64,000 nt of DNA from Pedobacter caeni (lineage in GTDB: Bacteria > Bacteroidota > Bacteroidia > Sphingobacteriales > Sphingobacteriaceae). Shown piece after piece: positions 25,848 through 34,714 of the stretch. The notes under the pieces were generated by a model. The model had not been told where the DNA came from. It saw only the letters and a program-made list of their open reading frames with translations, and searched no databases. How positions within the stretch are numbered: the stretch's first letter is position 1; every line of letters begins with the position of its first letter. A program made the translations under genes and the position numbers. Where the stretch lies: the NCBI RefSeq assembly GCF_900129215.1, contig NZ_FQUQ01000002.1, positions 1,364,001 to 1,428,000 on the forward strand, given 5' to 3'.

Positions 25848-26393
25848 ATGAAAAACTACTTATTCTTATTTGCTATTCTACCTCTGATGATTGCTTGTCA
25901 AAATTCAAATTATCCTTATTCTGATTCCGAAAGTAAAGCGTTTTTAAATGAAATCACTAAGAATGCTAAAGCCAGCATAACGGATATAACGGAAATTAAA
26001 AAACTGCCTACGGATGTATTTGGGATCATCACCAGGCATCCATTATCGAAAAAGAACCTGGATGAATTCAATAAAAATCGAGGAACAATAGTCAGTAAAG
26101 ATGATGATATCTCTGATTTTGCAACCTATACTCTTAAAAGTTACGAACTGATCAATGAGAAAAATGTAAAGCTGGAGTTCGTTGATAATGGAAAAGCCAC
26201 ATCTTTACAGAAACTCAGCTTGTGGGATTATGATCAGGTTACTTGTCAGAATTTGGGCATTGAACTCAAGGTTAATGGTCAGTTTACCAAACTAAAAGGC
26301 TATATTGATATTGACTTTAAAATGCCTGATGGAGAAAACAAAGAGACGAGGATTCCTGTTGATATCTCAGTGAATGACAAAATTTCTGAATAA
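25848..26393 (+). CDS. Small lipoprotein of unknown function
   Basis: The frame also has a TTG 27 bp upstream, but the ATG at 25848 gives a proper lipoprotein signal (NYLFLFAILPLMIACQNSN, Cys about 17), so it is chosen. The mature 165 residues have no recognised domain. A motif LKSYELINEKNVKLEFVDNG near 100 and FKMPDGENKETRIPV near 165 suggest a small beta-rich fold. It is the last gene of the unit and is convergent with the LacI gene, 12 bp away. Confidence 0.75.
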   Translation: MKNYLFLFAILPLMIACQNSNYPYSDSESKAFLNEITKNAKASITDITEIKKLPTDVFGIITRHPLSKKNLDEFNKNRGTIVSKDDDISDFATYTLKSYELINEKNVKLEFVDNGKATSLQKLSLWDYDQVTCQNLGIELKVNGQFTKLKGYIDIDFKMPDGENKETRIPVDISVNDKISE

Positions 26394-26405
26394 GTGTTTT
26401 CGCTT

Positions 26406-27419
26406 TTAAGATGATTTTCGAATAATCAACTTTGTCTTAAGCACCTTAACAGGTGTCTTCCATTGCGATGAATCCTTCTTGATCTGGTCAAACAACAACT
26501 GCGCTGCAGTAATCCCAATCTCCCTCACTGGTTGCGCCACTGTCGTCAATGGCGGCTCAATCAGCGCAGAAACATAATCATCACTAAAACCAACCACAGC
26601 AATATCCTCCGGAACTCTTAACCCATTCTTTTTAATAATCTGAATCGTATCAATTGCAGTAGGGTCATTGATCGCAAAGATCGCATCAGGTGGATTTTTC
26701 AGATTAATCAGGTGATTCACATAAATCGCTATTTTTTCCTTACTAAAATCATAAGATATGATCAGCTCCGGATCTGCCGGGATATTGTGTTTCTTTAATG
26801 CTGCCAGGTAACCATTCAATCTTTTTACGCTAATCGCCAAAGAAGATGGTCCGGATAAATGAGCAATCCTTTTCCTGCCCGACAAGATCAAATGTTCTAC
26901 CGCACCAAATGCCCCTTCATAATCATCCACAATCACCTTCGGTACCACCATCTCATTGCATACCCTGTTAAAAAACACAATTGGTATTCCCTTTTTCTGA
27001 AATACTTTCAAATGATCGAAGTTCAATGTTTCTTTAGTAATAGATACAATCACCCCATCCACGCGGTTATCCAGCATTACCTTCGCATTTGTTACTTCTG
27101 TTTCATACGATTCATTAGATTGACTAATGATCACATTATACCCTTCATTTCTTGCCTCTTCCTGTATCGCTGCAATCACATAAGGGAAGTACGAGCTCAA
27201 AATCTCAGGTATAATGATCCCAATGGTCCTGCTTTGTTGTGTAGCCAGTTGTATCGCAATCATATTGCGTTGATAATCTAGTTTCTCCGCCAGGTCCAAA
27301 ACCCGTTTTCTGGTATCCGGATGTACATTCGGATGGCCTGTCAGTACCCTCGATACCGTCGATTTAGAGATATTTAACTCCCTTGCCAGGTCAAATATGG
27401 TGATCTGATGATTTTTCAT
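26406..27419 (-). CDS. LacI-family transcriptional regulator of PUL A
   Basis: The full-length LacI protein (337 residues from the Met at 27419) has the N-terminal HTH TIFDLARELNISKSTVSRVL, the hinge helix region, and a periplasmic-binding-like sensor ending in DIAVVGFSDDYVSALIEPPL (about 275) and TTVAQPVREIG. It is transcribed away from the FAD oxidoreductase gene. A 22-bp palindrome of LacI-operator type lies between them, so autoregulation and control of PUL A are likely. The inducer is probably a breakdown product of the PUL A substrate. Confidence 0.92.
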   Translation of the reverse strand: MKNHQITIFDLARELNISKSTVSRVLTGHPNVHPDTRKRVLDLAEKLDYQRNMIAIQLATQQSRTIGIIIPEILSSYFPYVIAAIQEEARNEGYNVIISQSNESYETEVTNAKVMLDNRVDGVIVSITKETLNFDHLKVFQKKGIPIVFFNRVCNEMVVPKVIVDDYEGAFGAVEHLILSGRKRIAHLSGPSSLAISVKRLNGYLAALKKHNIPADPELIISYDFSKEKIAIYVNHLINLKNPPDAIFAINDPTAIDTIQIIKKNGLRVPEDIAVVGFSDDYVSALIEPPLTTVAQPVREIGITAAQLLFDQIKKDSSQWKTPVKVLKTKLIIRKSS

Positions 27420-27465
27420 GGTCATCAAATATATCATATTTTCTGTTTCATGGGAGCGATCCCTA

Positions 27466-27487
27466 AAATTGGGAGCGCTCCCAATTT
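27466..27487. promoter_or_regulatory. LacI-type operator palindrome
   Basis: A perfect 22-bp palindrome is centred on GGGAGCGCTCCC, flanked by AAATT and AATTT. LacI-family operators are typically palindromes with a central CG or GC step. A partial copy (GGGAGCGATCCC) lies 19 bp before it at 27452-27463. It sits between the divergent LacI and oxidoreductase starts. Confidence 0.7.
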
Positions 27488-27528
27488 ATTTTACCCTCAT
27501 TTTCAATACGTAATTATCATGTAGCGGA

Positions 27529-27536
27529 TACATTTG
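27529..27536 (+). promoter_or_regulatory. Candidate -7 box for PUL A
   Basis: TACATTTG fits TAnnTTTG and lies 26 bp before the ATG at 27562, about 42 bp downstream of the operator palindrome. A clear -33 TTTG is not seen. Confidence 0.35.
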
Positions 27537-27561
27537 AAACCAATACCAAATATATTTCTAA

Positions 27562-29838
27562 ATGATAAGGGAAGAATCTCAAAAGAAAAGAGCTGTTAAA
27601 TCAGAATCTGCCGGCTATGACTTGGTTGTTGTAGGAGGAGGTTTATCTGGTGTATGTTGTGCCATCACCGCTGCAAGAAAAGGGCTAAAAGTTGTTCTGG
27701 TACAGGACAGGCCTGTTCTGGGTGGCAATTCATCAAGTGAAGTTCGGTTATGGATCCTGGGAGCAACTTCCCATATGGGAAATAACAACCGCTGGGCAAG
27801 AGAAGGGGGAGTAGTTGATGAGATCCTGCTCGAAAACATGCAACGCAATCCGGAAGGTAATCCCGTAATTTTCGATACCGTGCTACTCGATAAAATATAT
27901 CAGGAACCAAATATTAAACTGCTGTTAAATACAGCGGTATATGATCTTGAAAAATCTGATGCCGATGAAATCTCTTCTGTAAAATGTTTCTGCAGTCAGA
28001 ACTCAACCGAATACATCTTAACTGCAAATCTGTTTTGTGATGCTTCAGGCGATGGCATTTTAGGCTTTTTAGCTGGAGCTGCATTTAGAATGGGAGCAGA
28101 GAACAAAGAAGAATTTGGAGAGAAGTTTGCCCCGGATCAGGAATACGGAGAACTTCTTGGACACAGCATTTATTTCTACAGTAAAGACACAGGCAAGCCT
28201 GTCAAATATATTGCACCTTCATTTGCATTACAAGACATCACAAAGATCCCGAGATTTAAAAGTTTCAATGCCAAAGAATTTGGATGTAAACTCTGGTGGC
28301 TGGAATATGGCGGACGCATGGATACCGTTCATGAAAGTGAAAACATAAAACAGGAACTTTGGAAAGTAGTATACGGCGTCTGGAACTACATTAAAAACTC
28401 CGGTGAATTTCCTGAAGCAGAAACCATGACGCTGGAATGGGTGGGAAGTATCCCGGGAAAAAGAGAAAGCCGGAGATTTGAAGGAGATTACATGCTCACT
28501 CAACAGGATATTGTTTCGCAGCATCAGCATGATGATGCCATCGGTTATGGGGGCTGGTCTATCGACCTGCATCCGGCAGATGGAGTGTTTAGCAACAAAC
28601 CAGGTTGCAACCAATGGCATAGCAAAGGCATTTATCAGATTCCATACAGATGCCTGTACAGCCGAAACATCAAAAACCTTTTCCTTACCGGCAGGATCAT
28701 TAGTGCAAGCCATGTAGCTTTTGCCTCTTCGAGGGTGATGGCAACAGGAGCATACCTTGGGCAAGCAGTTGGGATGGCCGCATTCGTTGCAAAGAAAAAC
28801 GGGTTGAAGCCAAAAGAACTTAACGAAACAGCAATCATGAAATCCCTGCAACTGGAACTGATGAAGAGCGGTCAGCACATTCCGGGGCTAACCATATCCG
28901 ATGCCGCAGATCTGGCGCAATCGGCAGATATTACTGCTTCCAGCGAAATGCACCTCGATGAAATCCCTTTTGGTTTCATGAAAAACCTAGACATCTCTGC
29001 CGGACAAATGATTCCTTTACAGGCTGGAAAAGTCCCTTCTTTCACCTTCTCGCTAGAATCATCAGAAGAAACCACCCTACAGGTAGAACTCAGAATCAGC
29101 ACTAAATCCGGAAACTTCAGCCCTGATGAATTACTGGAAATTCAACAAATCCCTGTAAAAACAGGCACGCAGGTACTGAGCACAACTTTTGGCAGCAAGC
29201 TGAACGAAAACGCCTATGTATACCTTTGTTTCAGAAAAAACCCTGCGGTTAAACTCGGTTTTTCCAATACCCGCATCACTGGCGTATTGTCTGTGTTCAA
29301 TTCCGTAAACAAAGCTGTTTCAAATTTTGGCAGCCAGAAACCAACAGAAGACATCGGTGTAGATGAATTTGAATTCTGGTGTCCTCAACGCAGGCCTGAA
29401 GGTCATAACATCGCTTTAAAAATAGATCCGCCATTAAACCCTTTTGTAGTTGAGCAACTAAAAAATGGAATCGGCAGACCTGTTAACGAACCCAATGCCT
29501 GGGTGTCCTCCATCACCGATCAAAATCCTAAGATCAGTTTAAAGTGGGACAATCAAACCAGCATCAACAGGATTGAGCTTTGTTTTGATACCGATTACGA
29601 TCATCCCATGGAATCGGTCCTGATGACCCATCCTGAAAGAACAATGCCCTTCTGTATTAGAAATTATACAATCACAGACGGGAACGGAAACGAACTTTTC
29701 GTTAAAAAAGACAACTACCAGTCCATCAATATCATTGAACTAAAAGAAACCATATTAACCGATGAATTGACTTTGCAATTTGAGCACCCATCGGCAGAGA
29801 TACCGGCAGCATTGTTTGCAATACGATGTTATAGTTAG
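27562..29838 (+). CDS. FAD-dependent oxidoreductase (FAD_oxidored family)
   Basis: The 758-residue protein has an N-terminal Rossmann FAD site (VVVGGGLSGVCCAITAARKG near 22-42), the GGNSSSEVRLW segment near 53, and CDASGDGILGFLAG near 160. RIISASHVAFASSRVMATGA near 377 is the second FAD contact. The C-terminal 280 residues are a beta-rich region of unknown role. No signal peptide is seen, so it is likely cytoplasmic. FAD_oxidored enzymes often occur in PULs, where they may oxidise a sugar or sugar acid. The reaction here is unknown. It starts PUL A, under the divergent LacI operator. Confidence 0.88.
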   Translation: MIREESQKKRAVKSESAGYDLVVVGGGLSGVCCAITAARKGLKVVLVQDRPVLGGNSSSEVRLWILGATSHMGNNNRWAREGGVVDEILLENMQRNPEGNPVIFDTVLLDKIYQEPNIKLLLNTAVYDLEKSDADEISSVKCFCSQNSTEYILTANLFCDASGDGILGFLAGAAFRMGAENKEEFGEKFAPDQEYGELLGHSIYFYSKDTGKPVKYIAPSFALQDITKIPRFKSFNAKEFGCKLWWLEYGGRMDTVHESENIKQELWKVVYGVWNYIKNSGEFPEAETMTLEWVGSIPGKRESRRFEGDYMLTQQDIVSQHQHDDAIGYGGWSIDLHPADGVFSNKPGCNQWHSKGIYQIPYRCLYSRNIKNLFLTGRIISASHVAFASSRVMATGAYLGQAVGMAAFVAKKNGLKPKELNETAIMKSLQLELMKSGQHIPGLTISDAADLAQSADITASSEMHLDEIPFGFMKNLDISAGQMIPLQAGKVPSFTFSLESSEETTLQVELRISTKSGNFSPDELLEIQQIPVKTGTQVLSTTFGSKLNENAYVYLCFRKNPAVKLGFSNTRITGVLSVFNSVNKAVSNFGSQKPTEDIGVDEFEFWCPQRRPEGHNIALKIDPPLNPFVVEQLKNGIGRPVNEPNAWVSSITDQNPKISLKWDNQTSINRIELCFDTDYDHPMESVLMTHPERTMPFCIRNYTITDGNGNELFVKKDNYQSINIIELKETILTDELTLQFEHPSAEIPAALFAIRCYS

Positions 29839-29972
29839 GTATTATTAACCTGAGCAAAGCATTTTGATAACCTTGTTTTGCTATTTTCGGCCTAAACCGC
29901 CAACAGATCTGGGGAAGACACAACCCCGGATCTGGTTGTACTGAACCAACTAACCAAATATAAACTAAGTGC

Positions 29973-32900
29973 ATGAGAAAAATTTACCCGATTTTTGGAA
30001 CAAGACTATTGTTATCAATGGTCCTCTGTATGTCCCTGCAATTGCTTTACGGACAGACTGCTTTACCTGTCAAATTGATTACCGGAAAGGTATCTGATCA
30101 GGAAGGAAAACCCCTTATTGGTGTGAGCATCCAGTTAAAGGGAAAAACAACGGTGGTTTCCTCCGATAACAATGGCGTCTATAAAATTGGCGTTCCTGGT
30201 GGGAAGGGAATTCTGGTGTTCTCTTATATCGGTTTTTTGACCAGAGAGACCACTTTAGCTGCAGGAAGTACATACAATGTTACCCTGAATGAAGATCCCA
30301 AAGGACTAAATGAGGTGGTAGTAATTGGATACGGTAGTATCCCTAAGCGGGACCTGACCGGTTCTGTAGGTTCGGCAAACATGAAAGACATGAACAAAGC
30401 GCCTGTGGGGACTTTTACCGAAGCCCTGGCGGGTAGGATTGCCGGAGTACAGGTTTCTTCTACCGATGGGCAACCGGGAAATGAATTGAATATCATCGTT
30501 AGGGGAGCCAATTCAGTGACACAGGATAATTCACCTTTATACGTAATAGATGGTTTTCCTTCAGAAGCAGCAGCTGCCAATAGCATCAACAACGAAGAAA
30601 TTGAGTCTATTGAAGTATTGAAAGACGCTTCTGCAACGGCGATTTATGGAGCAAGGGGAGCAAACGGAGTGGTCTTGATTACCACCAAAAAAGGGAAAGT
30701 CGGTGCTCCTCAACTCAGCTATGATGGCTGGGCAGGAATCAATTCTATCATCAAACAGCAAAAAGTGTTAAGCCCTTATGAGTTTGTTAAATATCAGTTA
30801 GAAACAGACTCCGTTAAATATGGAGATATTTACCTTAAAGACGGGCTAACGCTGGAAAGTTACAGAGACCGTAAAGGGATCAACTGGCAGGATGAGATTT
30901 TTCGCAATGCCTATGTTCAGAATCATAGCCTTTCCTTACGTGGAGGTACCGAGCAAACAAAATATGCCATTTCCGGATCACTGCTGGAACAACCAGGCAT
31001 CATTATAAATAGTGGATTCCGTCGCTATCAGGGACGCATTGTCTTAGATCAGACGATCAACACAAAACTGAAAGCAGGAGTAAACCTAAACTATATCGCT
31101 TCAAAGAAATTTGGAACCGTGGTGGCAGAGTCTCAAACCAGTCCTACTGCCAGTTTAATGTACAGCGCCTGGGGCTTTCGTCCGGTAACCGGAAATATTG
31201 ATTTCGATGCCAATATGATCGATGAGCTATACGATCCGGACTTAAGCGCGACTGCCGATTACCGGATTAATCCGCTCCTGGCCGCACAAAATGAGTATAA
31301 ACCAGTGTTCAATAATAACCTGGTGCTCAATTCCTATCTGGATTATAAAATACTAAAAAACCTGTCCTTAAGAATTACCGGAGGACTCAACAAGGCAAAC
31401 ATCAGACGGGAGATTTTCAATAATTCGTCTTCCCGTCTGGGGAACCCTAATAACAATAACAAAGTAAATGGTTCGATCGAGAATACCGAGATCACGGATC
31501 TTTTAAATGAAAATACGTTGACCTATCAGACCAAATTTAAAGGAGGACATTCCTTAAAGGTACTTGCAGGTTTAACCATGCAGGATGTACGGAAATATTC
31601 GAATGGCTTTTCTTCTATTCTGATCCCGAACGAAGCATTGGGCATGAATGGATTAGGAGAGGGACAATTGGTCGTAGCTCCTGTATCAGACCTTAGGAAC
31701 GGTTTGCTTTCTTATCTGGGAAGGATCGATTACAATTATAAATCTAAGTACTTATTTACGGTTTCCTTCCGGGCTGATGGTTCGTCCAGATTCCCTAAAG
31801 ACAACAGATGGGCATCTTTCCCTTCAGGAGCATTTGCCTGGCGCTTTACAGACGAACCATTTATGAAGAAACTGAGCTTTTTAAGTGAGGGAAAACTCAG
31901 GGTCGGATACGGACATACCGGTAACAACCGCGTGGACGATTATGCCGCACTTACTGCTTTGAAAATGTTGCCTGCAACCGGATATCCTTCAGGAAATGTT
32001 CCGGGGAAAGGAATCGTACCGGTGAATCTTGGAAACACAAAGCTGAAATGGGAAACCACCGTACAATCCAATGTCGGGATAGACCTGAGCTTCTTTAAAA
32101 ACCGCATCTCAGTAACCGCTGATTATTACCATAAAAAAACGCATGACCTTTTGCTGAATGCCACCCTGGCACCTAGTATGGGCTATTTATCTGCATTTAA
32201 AAATGTAGGAAAGGTTTCAAACAGTGGTATTGAGCTGAGCATCACCACGAATAACATTCAAGGGGAGAAGTTCTCCTGGAGTTCCAGTTTCAATATCGCA
32301 TTTAACCGCAACAAGGTGCTGGCCCTGAACGACGATGAACCAAACCTGCTTTCGAGAGTAACCTGGGGAAATTTTAACAATGCCTTCCCATACATCGCTG
32401 TTCCGGGAAAACCAATTGCTCAGTTTTATGGAATGAAGTTCGATGGTGTTTATCAGTATAGTGATTTTGATGTTCAGCCAAATGGTTCTTATGTATTGAA
32501 AGCCAATGTGCCGAACAATGGGAATCCACGTGCCAACATTCTTCCCGGCGACATCAAGTTTAAGGACCTTAACGGTGATAATCAGATTGATGACAATGAC
32601 CGTACTGTGATCGGAGATCCAAATCCTGTTCATATCGGTGGTTTTAGCAACAACTTCAGCTACGCTAATTTCGACCTGAACATTTTCTTGCAATGGAGTT
32701 ATGGCAACGATATCTTAAATGCCAACCGTATCGAGTTTGAAGGCGGAGATCCAACCCAGAGAAACTTATTAAATATGTTTGAATCTTTTGCAAACAGATG
32801 GACTCCGGAAAATCAAACCAATGATCTGTACCGTGCAGGCGGACAAGGCCCGGCATATTATTCTTCCCGTACCATCGAAGATGGCTCTTTTATCAGGTTA

Positions 32901-33125
32901 AAAACGGTGTCACTTGGTTATAATTTACCTAAATCATTGATGAAATCGTTAAAAATGAGAAGTCTGCGGTTTTCTTTGTCAGCTCAAAACCTCATCACCT
33001 GGACCAAATATTCTGGTCTTGATCCGGAAGTTTCGACCAGACACACTGCCCTGACTCCGGGATTCGACTGGTCTCCATATCCAAGACCACGATCGATCAC
33101 GATAGGATTGAATGCTAACTTTTAA
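29973..33125 (+). CDS. SusC/RagA TonB-dependent receptor (PUL A)
   Basis: The 1050-residue protein has a signal peptide (ending near LLYGQ, about 28), a carboxypeptidase-regulatory-like domain (VSDQEGKPLIGVSIQLKG), then LNEVVVIGYGSIPKRDLTGS, the plug motif IEVLKDASATAIYGARGANG and a barrel ending in LNANF. Unlike the receptor at 1165 it has no STN domain, which fits regulation by LacI and not by sigma/FecR. It imports the PUL A oligosaccharide together with the SusD encoded 23 bp downstream. Confidence 0.95.
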   Translation: MRKIYPIFGTRLLLSMVLCMSLQLLYGQTALPVKLITGKVSDQEGKPLIGVSIQLKGKTTVVSSDNNGVYKIGVPGGKGILVFSYIGFLTRETTLAAGSTYNVTLNEDPKGLNEVVVIGYGSIPKRDLTGSVGSANMKDMNKAPVGTFTEALAGRIAGVQVSSTDGQPGNELNIIVRGANSVTQDNSPLYVIDGFPSEAAAANSINNEEIESIEVLKDASATAIYGARGANGVVLITTKKGKVGAPQLSYDGWAGINSIIKQQKVLSPYEFVKYQLETDSVKYGDIYLKDGLTLESYRDRKGINWQDEIFRNAYVQNHSLSLRGGTEQTKYAISGSLLEQPGIIINSGFRRYQGRIVLDQTINTKLKAGVNLNYIASKKFGTVVAESQTSPTASLMYSAWGFRPVTGNIDFDANMIDELYDPDLSATADYRINPLLAAQNEYKPVFNNNLVLNSYLDYKILKNLSLRITGGLNKANIRREIFNNSSSRLGNPNNNNKVNGSIENTEITDLLNENTLTYQTKFKGGHSLKVLAGLTMQDVRKYSNGFSSILIPNEALGMNGLGEGQLVVAPVSDLRNGLLSYLGRIDYNYKSKYLFTVSFRADGSSRFPKDNRWASFPSGAFAWRFTDEPFMKKLSFLSEGKLRVGYGHTGNNRVDDYAALTALKMLPATGYPSGNVPGKGIVPVNLGNTKLKWETTVQSNVGIDLSFFKNRISVTADYYHKKTHDLLLNATLAPSMGYLSAFKNVGKVSNSGIELSITTNNIQGEKFSWSSSFNIAFNRNKVLALNDDEPNLLSRVTWGNFNNAFPYIAVPGKPIAQFYGMKFDGVYQYSDFDVQPNGSYVLKANVPNNGNPRANILPGDIKFKDLNGDNQIDDNDRTVIGDPNPVHIGGFSNNFSYANFDLNIFLQWSYGNDILNANRIEFEGGDPTQRNLLNMFESFANRWTPENQTNDLYRAGGQGPAYYSSRTIEDGSFIRLKTVSLGYNLPKSLMKSLKMRSLRFSLSAQNLITWTKYSGLDPEVSTRHTALTPGFDWSPYPRPRSITIGLNANF

Positions 33126-33148
33126 ACTGGTTTAAAAATTAAAGAGAT

Positions 33149-34714
33149 ATGAAAACGAAAATATTATTACTGCTGATGAGCATCATGATGCTTTCCTGTT
33201 CAAAACTGCTGAATAAAGATCCTGATTTTGTAACACCAGATACTTATTATAACACAGAGGAAGACCTTAAAAATGGCCTGAACGGAGTGTATAATAGATT
33301 AATTGATCCTAACGGACGGATGTATGGACGTGGATTGTATAGCTATTTTGTGGTGAGTGATGAAGCATTCTTTAAAAGCATTTCAATTAACAACATCCGC
33401 GTCATGGTGATGGATGCCAGTCATCTGGATATTGGAAGGCTTTGGGAAGTATTATATGAAGGAGTAAACCGTGCAAATTTATTATTAGAACAGGTGGATG
33501 GGGTGAATATGGATCTGAAACAGCGGGATGCCATCAAAGGAGAAACCTTATTTTTAAGAGGCTATTATTATTACCTGCTTGCAGACATGTTTGGACCGGT
33601 TCCCTTAAAACTAACATCCACACAATCGCCTAATGATCCTTATCTTCCCCGTGCTCCATTAGCGCAGGTTTATGCCTCAGTTGTAAATGATATGCAACAA
33701 GCCGAAAAACTGGTGAATGATATCGATTATTTCTCTTATAACGAACGCATTTCCAAAACAGGAGTGCAGGCCATCCTGGCAAGGGTTTTTCTGAAGATGG
33801 CAGGAGCACCATTAAATGATGCAGCCCGCTATAAAGATGCGTTGGAATATGCAGACAAAGTGATCTTGTCGAATAAACATTCCCTGAACCCGAATTACAA
33901 ACAGATTTTCATCAACCATACCCAGGACATCAATGAAAAGAAAGAGTGCATCTGGGAAGTAGGGATGTATGGCAATAAAGTAGGAACCGTAGACTTGGCA
34001 GGCTCCATGGGTGTAGAGAATGGCATTGAGTGTCCAAGCGAAGCCATTGGCTTTTCCGGAGGGGCAATGAAGATCACGGCTAAACTCTATCAGCTTTTTG
34101 GTACTGCAGATACCGCAAGAAGAAACTGGAGCATTGCACCGTACCGCTTTGTAGCCTCTGGCGGCAATACCATAAAGTCTAATTTTACAGCTGCACAGAT
34201 CTACGACCGTAATCCGGGTAAATGGAGAAGAGAGTACGAAACCGGATCCAAAGCGCGTAGCTTTACTTCCACCAATTTCCCTGTGATCCGTTATTCAGAT
34301 GTATTGCTGATGAAGGCAGAAGCAGAGAACGAAGTAAATGGCGGTCCAACACCCGCTGCATACGATGCGATCAATAATGTGAGAAGAAGGGCATTTAATA
34401 AGCCTTTGGGCGCTGCGAATGCCATTTGTGATATCCCGGCAGGTCAGAACAAAACTCAGTTTTTAGCGACCATTCAGGACGAACGTTTAAGAGAATTGTG
34501 TTTTGAAGGGATCCGTAAGCATGACCTGATCAGATGGGGCATCTACGTAAAAACAATGAACGATTTAGGGGCAAGCATCACGTCTACAGCTCCCACTGCT
34601 TACAAATACGCTGCAAATGCAGGTAAAAATACAACAGAGAGAGACGTGTTTTTCCCAATCCCTACAACAGAATTAACGGTTAATAAGCTTATAGAACAAA
34701 ATTATGGTTGGTAG
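33149..34714 (+). CDS. SusD/RagB-like glycan-binding lipoprotein (PUL A)
   Basis: The 521-residue lipoprotein (MMLSCSKLLNKDPDF, Cys about 17) has SusD N-terminal helices (YYNTEEDLKNGLNGVYNRL), the TPR-like part with LFLRGYYYYLLADMFG near 130, and the C-terminal RagB region (RYSDVLLMKAEAENEV; ERLRELCFEGIRKHDLIRW). It sits at the cell surface with SusC. Its last codons overlap the start of the next gene by 11 bp, indicating translational coupling. Confidence 0.95.
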   Translation: MKTKILLLLMSIMMLSCSKLLNKDPDFVTPDTYYNTEEDLKNGLNGVYNRLIDPNGRMYGRGLYSYFVVSDEAFFKSISINNIRVMVMDASHLDIGRLWEVLYEGVNRANLLLEQVDGVNMDLKQRDAIKGETLFLRGYYYYLLADMFGPVPLKLTSTQSPNDPYLPRAPLAQVYASVVNDMQQAEKLVNDIDYFSYNERISKTGVQAILARVFLKMAGAPLNDAARYKDALEYADKVILSNKHSLNPNYKQIFINHTQDINEKKECIWEVGMYGNKVGTVDLAGSMGVENGIECPSEAIGFSGGAMKITAKLYQLFGTADTARRNWSIAPYRFVASGGNTIKSNFTAAQIYDRNPGKWRREYETGSKARSFTSTNFPVIRYSDVLLMKAEAENEVNGGPTPAAYDAINNVRRRAFNKPLGAANAICDIPAGQNKTQFLATIQDERLRELCFEGIRKHDLIRWGIYVKTMNDLGASITSTAPTAYKYAANAGKNTTERDVFFPIPTTELTVNKLIEQNYGW

